Assembly: GCA_963732225.1 (NCBI GenBank)
Contig: CAVSYR010000002.1
Span: 186,001-250,000, forward strand
Reading direction: 5' to 3'
DNA: 64,000 nt
Source of the DNA: VRUE01 sp963732225
Lineage (GTDB): Bacteria; Actinomycetota; Thermoleophilia; Solirubrobacterales; 70-9
The notes below the pieces were generated by a model. It did not search any database. It saw nothing but the letters and a program-made list of their open reading frames with translations, and was not told where the DNA came from. Each line of letters begins with the position of its first letter. The stretch's first letter is position 1. Shown one piece after another: positions 16,874 to 25,028 of this stretch. Made by a program: the position numbers and the translations under genes.

Positions 16874-17713
16874 CTACGCAGTCGGGTACGAGCCCAAGAT
16901 TCGGACCGACTCGGCCTTGCCTCGCAGGGCCTCAACTGCCTCCGCGACCGGCGCCTCGGAGAGCGCTCCCTCGAGGTCGCAGAAGAACATGTAGCGGCCC
17001 AATCCGAGCCGCAGCGGCCGCGACTCGATCCGGCTCAGGTTGACTTCGCGGCTGGAAAACTCGCGCAGAGCGTTGACCAGGGCACCGGGATGGTCGTCGC
17101 CCAGCTCGGAGAAGACGAGCGAGGTCTTCCAGGCTGAACCGGACGCCGGCTCGCCGCCCGGGCGGGCGATCCAGACAAAGCGCGTGACGTTGTTGTCCTC
17201 GTCCTCGACCTGCTCGCGCAGGACCGTGCAGCCGTATAGCTCGGCAGCCCCAAACGGCCCAATTGCTGCCCACGGTTCGCTCGACTTGCCGACCAGCCGC
17301 GCCGCCTCAGCCGTGCTGGCGGCCTCGCGCAGCTCGGCATCGGGCAGGTGCTCGCGTAGAAAGCGAGCACACTGAGAAAGTGGCTGTGGGTGGGAGAGGA
17401 CCGCTGCGATCTGGTCGAGCTCGATCAGTTCTCGTGCCATCAGCGTGGCGTGAACCGCAAAGTCGTGCTCGCCGACAATCGTTGCCGACTTCGTCTCGAA
17501 GGCGAGGGTATCCAGCGTGCTGTGCACAGAGCCCTCGATCGAGTTCTCGATTGGCACGAAAGCAAGGTCCGCCTCGCCCTGCTCCACCGCAAGGATCGCG
17601 TCATGAATCGAGGCCTTTCGGAGAGGCTCGATGTCCTTCTCCTCCTCGATGGTGACCTCACCGAGCGCGTCCTCGGTGAAGGTCCCCGCCGGTCCCAGAT
17701 AGGCGATCCTCAC
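16874..17713 (-). CDS. pheA: Prephenate dehydratase
   Basis: 279 residues. The N-terminal periplasmic-binding-like catalytic lobes include YLGPAGTFTEDAL, FVPIENSIEGSVHSTLD and NNVTRFVWIA, with the catalytic Thr of the TRF motif. A C-terminal ACT domain (DHPGALVNALREFSSREVNLSRIESRP) binds phenylalanine for feedback control. The enzyme converts prephenate to phenylpyruvate. There is no chorismate mutase domain, so it is the monofunctional form usual in Gram-positives. Confidence 0.96.
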   Translation of the reverse strand: MRIAYLGPAGTFTEDALGEVTIEEEKDIEPLRKASIHDAILAVEQGEADLAFVPIENSIEGSVHSTLDTLAFETKSATIVGEHDFAVHATLMARELIELDQIAAVLSHPQPLSQCARFLREHLPDAELREAASTAEAARLVGKSSEPWAAIGPFGAAELYGCTVLREQVEDEDNNVTRFVWIARPGGEPASGSAWKTSLVFSELGDDHPGALVNALREFSSREVNLSRIESRPLRLGLGRYMFFCDLEGALSEAPVAEAVEALRGKAESVRILGSYPTA

Positions 17714-17725
17714 GACCGCACCCGC

Positions 17726-18769
17726 CTATTCGAAGGCGACGTTGTAGCTGGCTTCGTTGTTGGTGGAGACTTTCTCGCCAGGCACGGTGTCGACTTTCAC
17801 TTCCAGCGTCACTTCGCCACTCGGCGCCGGAGTCAGCGGGATCGCGACGGTTTCCGATTCGCCAACGCCGATGCTGTCGATCGTGCCGGAGAGGGTCGTG
17901 CCGCCGCTGACGCTGACCGAAACGTTGATCCCGTTCTCGGTCGATTCGCCCTGGTTGGCGACTTCGACTTCGACTTCCGGGGTTCCTTCGCTGACGACCG
18001 AGGTGGTCGATTCGGCGGTCAGTGCGCTGCCGTTGACGCTGGTGCTGATCAAGCCGAGGCCGTGGATGCCGCCGCTCACCGATTCGCCGCTCGCACCGCT
18101 CACCGAGCCCAGCGCCGCGCTCACTTCGCTTTCGTCGAGCCAGCGGTTTTCGTCTGGGAGGTAGATGCTTTTCGGCACGTCCGAGCCCTTGATCCCGTTG
18201 GCGGCCAGCACGCCGTTGATCTCGGGTCGCACCACCGCCGCGTAGAGAGCATCGCTGCCGAGCAGCTTGCGCATCTGCACCGCGATCGCTTTGGTTGCCT
18301 GCTCGGCGCCGACGTCGCCGAGCGCGGTGCTCATCTTTTCGGCGATTTCGTTCATCGCGCCCGCCCGCAGCTCGTAGGTCAGCTCGAGCGCGTTCTGGGC
18401 GTGGCTCATGTCGCCCGGCGCGCTGAGGCCGTCGACTCGGCTGGCGTAGCTGTCCATCGCGCTGCGATCGGTGTTGACCTGGTTGATGAATTCGGTCACC
18501 GAGAGGCCGCCGGGTTCTTCGAGCTTTTCGAAGAAGGACTTACTGGTCGTGTCGGTCTCTTCAACGATCTGGGTGACGTTGCGTGCGTAGTCGCTGAGCT
18601 CCCGGTTCTTGCGCGCGTCGAGGCAGCCCTTGACCCCGAGCACGATCAGGATCAGCAGCAGCAACCCGCCGCCGAGGGCAAGCCCGCGGCGCAGCAGGAT
18701 CTGCTGTCGCTCAGGGCGACGGCGAGGCCGTGGCCGTCGACCCGGCCGGGATGAGGCGGAATCCTCCAA
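17726..18769 (-). CDS. Membrane-anchored exported protein with CARDB-like C-terminus
   Basis: About 347 residues from TTG 18769; an ATG at 18826 would extend further into the divergent kinase. An arginine-rich N-terminus (PGRRPRPRRRPERQ) precedes one transmembrane helix (GLALGGGLLLLILIVLG), an alpha-helical exported middle and a C-terminal beta-sandwich (VEVEVANQGESTENGINVSVSVSG ... KVSTNNEASYNV split here by omission) that resembles CARDB adhesion-type domains. The function is unknown. The exported part uses GAA for glutamate far more than neighbouring pheA. It is divergent from a membrane kinase, which suggests, without proof, a shared envelope role. Confidence 0.7.
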   Translation of the reverse strand: MEDSASSRPGRRPRPRRRPERQQILLRRGLALGGGLLLLILIVLGVKGCLDARKNRELSDYARNVTQIVEETDTTSKSFFEKLEEPGGLSVTEFINQVNTDRSAMDSYASRVDGLSAPGDMSHAQNALELTYELRAGAMNEIAEKMSTALGDVGAEQATKAIAVQMRKLLGSDALYAAVVRPEINGVLAANGIKGSDVPKSIYLPDENRWLDESEVSAALGSVSGASGESVSGGIHGLGLISTSVNGSALTAESTTSVVSEGTPEVEVEVANQGESTENGINVSVSVSGGTTLSGTIDSIGVGESETVAIPLTPAPSGEVTLEVKVDTVPGEKVSTNNEASYNVAFE

Positions 18770-19746
18770 GAAGCAGGGAGTATGTCGCAGGAGGAAGCGG
18801 ATTCGCGGCGAAGCCGCAGAGTGCATTGGTCGGTTCGCTCGTACTCAACCGCTTCTTGATCGAGCGCCGCATCGGCAGCGGCGGCTTCGGCACGGTCTAC
18901 GAGGCCTGGGATGGCCGGCTCGAGCGGCCGGTGGCGGTCAAGGCGATCGAATCGTCGGCCTCGCCGGGATCGGACCGCGTTCTGCGCGAGGCCCAGGCGG
19001 CGGCCAGGCTCAACCACCCGGGGATCGTGACGCTCTATGAGATGGGCGAAGAGGACGGCAACGCCCTGCTCGTCACCGAGCTGGTCGACGGCTCGACCCT
19101 GGCCGACCTCAACCGCGACGGCACGCTGAGTGACCGCGAGGTGGGCGAGATCGGCGCCGACCTCTGCGAGGCGCTGGACCACGCCCACACCCGCGCCGTG
19201 GTGCACCGCGACATCAAGCCGCAGAACGTCTTGGTCACCGAGGAAGGGGAGCCGCACGCCAAGCTGATGGACTTCGGGGTCGCCCGCCTCACCGACGCGG
19301 CGGCGCTGACCGCGCCCGGCGACGTCGTCGGCACCCTCGCCTACATGGCTCCGGAGCAGGCCGAGGGCCGCACCGCCGGCCCGGAGGTCGACGTCTACGC
19401 CCTGGGCCTGATGCTGTACGAGAGCTGGAGCGGTGACCACCCGACCCGCCGCTCGACGCCCGCCGCGACGGCGCGGGCGATCGGGGCCCGCACGAGGCCC
19501 TTGCGCAGGCTGCGCCCCGACCTGCCGCGCGAGCTCTGCGAAACGGTCGATGCCTGCCTGCAGACCCGTCCGGATCGGCGCCCGTCCCTGGAGGAGTTGG
19601 GCGGCACGATCGAAAGCTCGCTCGACCGCCTTGCAGACCAGCCCCCGCGCAGCGAGCGAGCGTTGTCGCTCCGTCTCGGCGCGGTTGGCCTGGCCGCTGC
19701 CCTGGGGGCCTGGCTCGCCGTCGGTCACGGCGTCCTGCTCCCGTAG
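18751..19746 (+). CDS. Serine/threonine protein kinase, membrane-anchored, no sensor domain
   Basis: About 331 residues. The kinase core has the glycine loop IGSGGFGTVYEA, the lysine in VAVKAIES, HRDIKPQN, DFGVARL and YMAPEQAEG. A single C-terminal helix (LGAVGLAAALGAWLAVGHG) anchors it, with almost nothing outside the membrane, so it resembles PknA more than PASTA kinases. The start is uncertain: GTG 18730, ATG 18751 and TTG 18826 are all in frame, and the first two overlap the divergent gene. The insertion-like N-terminal stretch GFAAKPQSA has weak similarity to the gyrA/HNH repeat core. It heads the FhaA-PknB cluster. Confidence 0.88.
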   Translation: MRRNPPRSREYVAGGSGFAAKPQSALVGSLVLNRFLIERRIGSGGFGTVYEAWDGRLERPVAVKAIESSASPGSDRVLREAQAAARLNHPGIVTLYEMGEEDGNALLVTELVDGSTLADLNRDGTLSDREVGEIGADLCEALDHAHTRAVVHRDIKPQNVLVTEEGEPHAKLMDFGVARLTDAAALTAPGDVVGTLAYMAPEQAEGRTAGPEVDVYALGLMLYESWSGDHPTRRSTPAATARAIGARTRPLRRLRPDLPRELCETVDACLQTRPDRRPSLEELGGTIESSLDRLADQPPRSERALSLRLGAVGLAAALGAWLAVGHGVLLP

Positions 19747-19802
19747 GATTCGAGCCGGATTCGTCGGCCGCCGAGGCCGCCGCATTCGCGAGAAGGAGCC
19801 CA

Positions 19803-20579
19803 CTGATCAGCGTTCTACGCAACCTCGAGAGTCGAATCGAAGGCCTCGTCGAGGGGGTCTTCAGTCGCGCCTTCAGCTCCGAGGTGCAGCCGGTCGAGCT
19901 GGCCCGCAAGCTGGCCAAGGAGATGGACGCCCACAAGACCGCCGGGGTGGCCCGGGTCTACGTGCCCAACGAGTACACGGTTTACCTCTCGACCAAGGAC
20001 CGGGTCAAGCTCGAAGGCTACGAGCGCTCGCTCGAGCAGGAGCTCTCCGGCTACCTGCTCGAGCATGCCCGCCGCCGCGACTACGACCTGCTCACCCGCC
20101 CCGCGGTCGAGTTCAAGACCGACGAGCGCCTGCGCCTCGGCGAGTTCGGCATCCAGACCCGCTTGGTCAAGCCGCCGGCCCACGAGGGGGAGGCACCGCG
20201 CCAGGGCGAGGAGGGCCACACGATGGTCTACTCGGCAGTTAAAGAGCGCCCTGCCGCGCCGGCCAGCCCGGAGCAGCGCGCCGAGGCGATGGTCGCCACC
20301 CGCGCGGTCGTCTCGCTCGACGATCGCCGCTACGTGCTCGAGGGTCCGCGCGCCACGATCGGCCGCTCCAAGGGCGCGGAGTGCGTGCTCCCGGACCCCA
20401 ACGTCTCCCGCCGCCACGCCGAGCTACGCCGCTCCCCGACCGGCGACTGGACGATCGCCGACCTCGGCTCGACCAACGGCATCAAGGTGAACGGCCGGCG
20501 CGTCTCCTCCTCGCGGCTCAGCCCCGGGGACCAGGTGACGGTCGGCACCACGACCTTCCTGTTCGAGATCGAGCAGTGA
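19803..20579 (+). CDS. fhaA: FhaA-like protein (DUF3662 + FHA)
   Basis: 258 residues. The N-terminal DUF3662 domain is recognisable from its first residues (SVLRNLESRIEGLVEGVFSRAF, shown in part) and includes VQPVELARKLAKEMD; a C-terminal FHA domain has IGRSKGAECVLPDPNVSRRHAEL and GSTNGIKVNG. FHA domains bind phosphothreonine; mycobacterial FhaA binds the phosphorylated MviN pseudokinase and restrains peptidoglycan synthesis. No ATG or GTG lies before the conserved N-terminus. CTG at 19803 follows AGAAGGAG by 4 bases, so a non-standard CTG start is proposed. GTG at 19884 would delete the start of the domain. Confidence 0.9.
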   Translation: MISVLRNLESRIEGLVEGVFSRAFSSEVQPVELARKLAKEMDAHKTAGVARVYVPNEYTVYLSTKDRVKLEGYERSLEQELSGYLLEHARRRDYDLLTRPAVEFKTDERLRLGEFGIQTRLVKPPAHEGEAPRQGEEGHTMVYSAVKERPAAPASPEQRAEAMVATRAVVSLDDRRYVLEGPRATIGRSKGAECVLPDPNVSRRHAELRRSPTGDWTIADLGSTNGIKVNGRRVSSSRLSPGDQVTVGTTTFLFEIEQ

Positions 20580-20601
20580 GCGACCTGAGCGCCGCGGCCT
20601 A

Positions 20602-21075
20602 GTGGACTACGCCCCGATCTCCGTCTTCCTCAAGTTCGGCTTCCTCGCCGTTCTCTACCTCTTCCTGCTCTGGATCGCCCGCAGCGCGCTCAAGGACCTG
20701 CGCCGCACGACTTCACCGGCGCCTGATGCGACCGGCTTCCACCAGGTCCCCGGCCTCTCCCCGCAGCCCGGCGTCACCGATGCCTGGCTGATCGTCGAGC
20801 GCGGCGGCGGGCTCGACCCCGGCGAGCGCTTCGACCTGATCGGCGGCCTCTCGATCGGCCGCTCGGCCGAAGCCGACGTGCGGATCGACGACCGCTATGC
20901 CTCCGGCGTGCACGCCAGGATCTTCACCCGCGACCGGCGTACCTACGTGGAGGACATGAACTCAACCAACGGCACCCTGCTCAACGACGCGACCCTGAAT
21001 GGGGAGGCGGAGTTGATCGACGGCGACGTCGTGCGGATCGGCGACACCGAGTTCAAGTACGAGGCCTCGGGATAG
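20602..21075 (+). CDS. fhaB: FhaB-like membrane FHA protein
   Basis: 157 residues. One N-terminal transmembrane helix (FLKFGFLAVLYLFLLWIA) and a C-terminal FHA domain (LSIGRSAEADVRIDDRYASGVHARI ending in MNSTNGTLLND) match mycobacterial FhaB/FipA, which links phosphothreonine signalling to division proteins. It starts at GTG 20602 and lies between fhaA and pstP in the conserved actinobacterial order. The FHA Arg and Ser-Gly-x-His residues are in place, so it should bind pThr. Confidence 0.9.
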   Translation: MDYAPISVFLKFGFLAVLYLFLLWIARSALKDLRRTTSPAPDATGFHQVPGLSPQPGVTDAWLIVERGGGLDPGERFDLIGGLSIGRSAEADVRIDDRYASGVHARIFTRDRRTYVEDMNSTNGTLLNDATLNGEAELIDGDVVRIGDTEFKYEASG

Positions 21076-21079
21076 ACAG

Positions 21080-22258
21080 ATGCTGCGAATCGACGACCAG
21101 GCTTTTCGCACCGACACCGGGCGGCAGCGCAACGCCAACGAGGATTCCTTCTTCGTGCGCGCGCCGATCTTCGTCGTCGCCGACGGAATGGGGGGTGCGC
21201 AGGCGGGCGAGGTCGCCTCGAAAGCAGCGGCCGACGCCTTCGACGTCGACCTGCCCGAGGGTCCGCCCGAGCAGATCCTGCGCGAGACGATCCTCGCTGC
21301 CAACCGCACGATCCACGAGCTCGCCCGGGCCGACCCGTCGCGGGCGGGAATGGGCACCACCCTGACCGCCGCGATCGTCGACGCGGTCGGCGAAGAGGTG
21401 GCGATCGGCCACGTCGGCGACAGTCGCGCCTACCGGCTGCGGGCGGGCAAGCTCGAGCAGCTGACCCGCGACCACTCGCTGGTCGAGGAGATGCGGCGCA
21501 AGGGCCAGATCACCGACGCCCAGGCCGAGGACCACCCGCAGCGCTCGATCATCACCCGCGCCCTCGGCCCGGAGCCGGAGGTCGAACCGGACCTGCAGAC
21601 CGTCTCCGCCGTAGCCGGTGACGTCTTCCTGATCTGCTCGGACGGGCTGACGACGATGCTCGGCGAGGAGCAGATTGCCAAGCTGCTCGCCGGCGCCAGC
21701 TCGATGAGCGCCGCGGTGCGGGCCCTGGTCGACGAAGCCAACCGGGCCGGCGGCCGCGACAACATCACCGCCCTCGCCTTCCGGCTCGAAGACGCAGCAG
21801 CGCCGCAGCAGAGCCATGAGGACGCGACGCTGATCGGCAGCACGGCCGCCGAGGCGGGACTGACAACCACCGAGGTGCGTCGCCGTGCCGCCGCCGCCGC
21901 CGCCAGCGACCGCCGTGACCAGCTCGCCGCCAAGCAGCCGCGTCGTGGCCTGCGTCGAGCGCTCAAGGTGCTCGCGGTCCTGGCCGTGCTCGGCGCCCTC
22001 GCCTTCGGCGCCTGGTACGGCAACCGCCAGGTCTGGTTCCTCGGCACCGATGACGCCGGCCGTGTTGCCCTCTATCGCGGTATGCCCTACGAACTTCCCT
22101 TCGGCATCGAGCTCTACGAAGAGCACTACGCCAGCCCGATCCAGACTGCCGCGCTGCCGCCACGACGCCAGGACGCGGTCACGGGCCATGACCTGCGCTC
22201 GCGCGGGGACGCGGTCTCACTGGTCGAAGACATCGAACAGTCGCAAGGGGTTAGGTGA
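21080..22258 (+). CDS. pstP: PP2C-type Ser/Thr protein phosphatase PstP
   Basis: 392 residues. PPM-family motifs are clear: NEDSFFV, VVADGMGGAQAGEVAS, HVGDSRAYRLR, SIITRALG, LICSDGLTTML and GRDNITALAF, which supply the metal-binding aspartates. A transmembrane helix near residue 300 (VLAVLAVLGALAFGAWYG) is followed by a short exported tail. It dephosphorylates the kinases and their substrates in this cluster. Its stop overlaps the rodA start (GTGA). Confidence 0.95.
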   Translation: MLRIDDQAFRTDTGRQRNANEDSFFVRAPIFVVADGMGGAQAGEVASKAAADAFDVDLPEGPPEQILRETILAANRTIHELARADPSRAGMGTTLTAAIVDAVGEEVAIGHVGDSRAYRLRAGKLEQLTRDHSLVEEMRRKGQITDAQAEDHPQRSIITRALGPEPEVEPDLQTVSAVAGDVFLICSDGLTTMLGEEQIAKLLAGASSMSAAVRALVDEANRAGGRDNITALAFRLEDAAAPQQSHEDATLIGSTAAEAGLTTTEVRRRAAAAAASDRRDQLAAKQPRRGLRRALKVLAVLAVLGALAFGAWYGNRQVWFLGTDDAGRVALYRGMPYELPFGIELYEEHYASPIQTAALPPRRQDAVTGHDLRSRGDAVSLVEDIEQSQGVR

Positions 22259-23550
22259 GCGCCCGCAATCGAGAGCTGATGGCTCTCGTCCCGGTGGCCC
22301 TCCTCCTCACCGCCGGCTTCGCCGCGGTATTCGCCCAGGAGAACGCGCAGCTCGACAACCTCAGCCTCACCTACGGCGCCTACTTCTTCGCCGTCTGCCT
22401 CGCCACCCACTTCTACCTGCGTGTGCGGTTGCCCAACGCCGACCCTTACCTCTTCCCGTTGGTCGCGCTGCTGATGGCCTTCGGGCTGGTGATGGTCTAC
22501 CGGATCGACGCCAGCCTGGCCCGCGACCAGGCCAACTGGTTTGTGCTCGGCCTCGTGCTCTTCGCCGCGACGATCCACTTCCTGCGCGACTACGACGTGC
22601 TCGAGCGCTACCGCTACACGATCGCGGCGGTGGGGCTGCTGCTGCTGTTGGCGCCGCGTCTGCCGGGGGTCGGTCAGCAGGTCAACGGCGCCTACCTCGG
22701 GGTCAAGATCGGGCCGCTCGCCTTCCAGCCGGCCGAGTTCTCGAAGATCTGCCTGGTCGTCTTCCTCGCCAGTTACCTGCGCGAGCACCGCGAGGTGTTG
22801 ATCGTCGGCGCCCGCCGTGTGCTCGGCGTGACCCTGCCGCCGCTCAAGCACTTCGGGCCGATGCTGGTCGTCTGGGGCGCCTCGATGTTCATGCTCGTCT
22901 TCATCCGCGACCTCGGCAGCTCGCTGATGTTCTTCGCCGCCTTCCTCGCCCTGCTCTACGTCGCCACCGGCCGCTTCTCCTTCGTCGTCATCGGCATGGC
23001 GATGTTCCTCGTCGGCGCCTGGTTCTTCGCCGCCACCGTGCCGCACGTGCACGACCGGGTCGAGGTCTGGCTCAACCCGTACGCGCACCCGCGGGGGAGC
23101 GGCTATCAGATCCTGCAATCGATCTTCGCCCAGGCCGACGGCGGCCTCTTCGGCAAAGGCTTCGCCCAGTCGCTGATCACGATCCCCGGCACCAAGTCTG
23201 CGCTGCTGCCAGCGGCGCAGACCGACACGATCTACTCGCTGATCGTCAACGAGCTCGGCCTCTTCGGTGCCTGCGCGGTGATCCTCACCTACCTGCTGAT
23301 CTCGGCCCGCGGCTTCAAGATCGCCCTGCTCTCCGCCGACGGCTTCTCGAAGCTGCTCGCCACCGGCCTCACCGCCGTCTTCGCGATCCAGGCCTTCGTC
23401 ATCATCGGCGGCGTCACCAGGGTGATCCCGCTGACCGGCGTCACCCTGCCCTTCATCAGCTACGGCGGCAGCTCGATCGTCGCCAACTTCGTCCTCCTCG
23501 CCCTCTTGCTGCTGGTGTCTGATCGTGCGCGACGCGAGGTGGGCGCATGA
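22255..23550 (+). CDS. rodA: SEDS peptidoglycan polymerase RodA/FtsW family
   Basis: 431 residues with about ten to twelve membrane helices. SEDS signatures include GAYLGVKIGPLAFQPAEFSKI, the catalytic-type aspartate in RDLGSS, and PFISYGGSSIVANF near the C-terminus. SEDS proteins polymerise lipid II glycan strands together with a class B PBP, here the next gene. Gene order pstP-rodA-pbpA-pknB matches that of mycobacteria. It overlaps both neighbours by 4 bases. Confidence 0.94.
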   Translation: MSARNRELMALVPVALLLTAGFAAVFAQENAQLDNLSLTYGAYFFAVCLATHFYLRVRLPNADPYLFPLVALLMAFGLVMVYRIDASLARDQANWFVLGLVLFAATIHFLRDYDVLERYRYTIAAVGLLLLLAPRLPGVGQQVNGAYLGVKIGPLAFQPAEFSKICLVVFLASYLREHREVLIVGARRVLGVTLPPLKHFGPMLVVWGASMFMLVFIRDLGSSLMFFAAFLALLYVATGRFSFVVIGMAMFLVGAWFFAATVPHVHDRVEVWLNPYAHPRGSGYQILQSIFAQADGGLFGKGFAQSLITIPGTKSALLPAAQTDTIYSLIVNELGLFGACAVILTYLLISARGFKIALLSADGFSKLLATGLTAVFAIQAFVIIGGVTRVIPLTGVTLPFISYGGSSIVANFVLLALLLLVSDRARREVGA

Positions 23551-25007
23551 ACCGCCAGATCGTCAAGCTCTTCGGCCTCGTCGTCGTCCTCTTTGCAGTG
23601 CTGATCGGCTTCACTTCTTACTGGTCGGTCTTCGATGCCAAGGCGCTGCGCGAAAAGACCGCTAACAAGCGCCCCTTGCTCGAGCAGCAGCAGATCCAGC
23701 GCGGCCGCATCCTCGCCGCCGACGGCACCGTGATCGCCCGCTCGGTGGCCAAGGGCCACGGCTCAGGTAAGCGCTACGTGCGCCGTTACCCGCAGGGCCG
23801 CCTCTACGGCCACCCGATTGGCTACAGCTTCGTCCAGTTCGGTGACAGCGAGTTCGAGCGCTTCCACAACGACGAACTGGTCGGCAACGATTCCGAATTC
23901 AGCTCGATCCTCGACCAGCTTCGCGGTCGCAACCAGCAGGGCAACGACATCGTCACCAACATCGACCCGGCGGCCCAGGCGACCGCGCTCGCCGACCTCG
24001 AATCCGCCGGCTACGGCGCCGTGGTGGCGCTCGAACCAAAGAGTGGGCGGGTGGTGACGATGGCCTCGAATCCACCTTATGACCCGAATCGTGTGCCCTA
24101 CGAATTCTCGAAGCTGAGCACGAACGAAATCGAAACACCACTCCTCGATCGCGCCACCCAGGGCCAGTACCCGCCCGGCTCGACCTTCAAGGTGGTGACC
24201 GCGGCCGCCGGCCTGGAAAGCGGCACGATCACTCCTGACACTCCGATCGACGCGCCGGGCAGCCTCGAAGTCGAAGGCACGCCGCTGGAAAACGACTTCG
24301 GCGAGAGCTTCCCGGGGGCGACCCTCGACACCGCCCTGACCAACTCGGTCAACACCTGGTTCGGTCAGCTCGGCCAGCAACTGGGCGAGGAGACGCTGTT
24401 CGAATACATGGAAAAGTTTGGCTTCAACTCAACCCCGGCGATTGACCTTCCCAGCAGCGAGGTCTACAAGAGCGGCGTTTTCAACGAAGAAGGTGAATTG
24501 CTGAACGCCAACGACCCGGTGGATCTGGCCCGGGTGGCGATCGGCCAGGAGCGGCTCGCGGTCACCCCACTGCAGATGGCGGAGGTTGCGGCAGCGGTCG
24601 CCAACAAGGGCAAGCTGATGAAGCCACAGATCTGGAGCCGCGTGGTCGATCCTGACGGGCGAGTAACAAAAAGGCTCGATCCCTCCCAGTACAGTCAGCC
24701 AATCAGCGCCAAGACCGCCGAAGAGCTGACCACCGCGATGGAAGGCGTGGTTACCGAAGGCACTGGTACCAACGCGGCGATCCCGGGTGTGCCTGTTGCC
24801 GGCAAGACCGGCACGGCGGAAACCCCCGGGAACAAGGCCTGTGGCGGCGGCGCGGAAGAGAATCAGGCCTGGTTCATAGGCTTCGCCCCGGCCAATGACC
24901 CCAAGATCGCGATCGCGGCAACGGTCGAGTGCACGGAAGAATTCGGCAATGACGTTGCGGCGCCAATTTTCCGCAACGTAGCGGAAACGATTCTGAACGG
25001 TGAATAG
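23547..25007 (+). CDS. pbpA: Class B penicillin-binding protein PbpA
   Basis: 486 residues. A short cytoplasmic start and one N-terminal helix (LFGLVVVLFAVLIGFTSYW) lead to the transpeptidase domain, with the active serine in GSTFK (Ser212), SVN (267-269) and KTGT (Lys420). It crosslinks peptidoglycan outside the membrane in partnership with the SEDS protein. The dimerisation region is short, as in the PbpA group of actinobacteria. Glutamate codons in the exported part are mostly GAA. The ATG overlaps the rodA stop. Confidence 0.94.
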   Translation: MNRQIVKLFGLVVVLFAVLIGFTSYWSVFDAKALREKTANKRPLLEQQQIQRGRILAADGTVIARSVAKGHGSGKRYVRRYPQGRLYGHPIGYSFVQFGDSEFERFHNDELVGNDSEFSSILDQLRGRNQQGNDIVTNIDPAAQATALADLESAGYGAVVALEPKSGRVVTMASNPPYDPNRVPYEFSKLSTNEIETPLLDRATQGQYPPGSTFKVVTAAAGLESGTITPDTPIDAPGSLEVEGTPLENDFGESFPGATLDTALTNSVNTWFGQLGQQLGEETLFEYMEKFGFNSTPAIDLPSSEVYKSGVFNEEGELLNANDPVDLARVAIGQERLAVTPLQMAEVAAAVANKGKLMKPQIWSRVVDPDGRVTKRLDPSQYSQPISAKTAEELTTAMEGVVTEGTGTNAAIPGVPVAGKTGTAETPGNKACGGGAEENQAWFIGFAPANDPKIAIAATVECTEEFGNDVAAPIFRNVAETILNGE

Positions 25008-25028
25008 AAATGAAGAAAGGTGTGAAGC

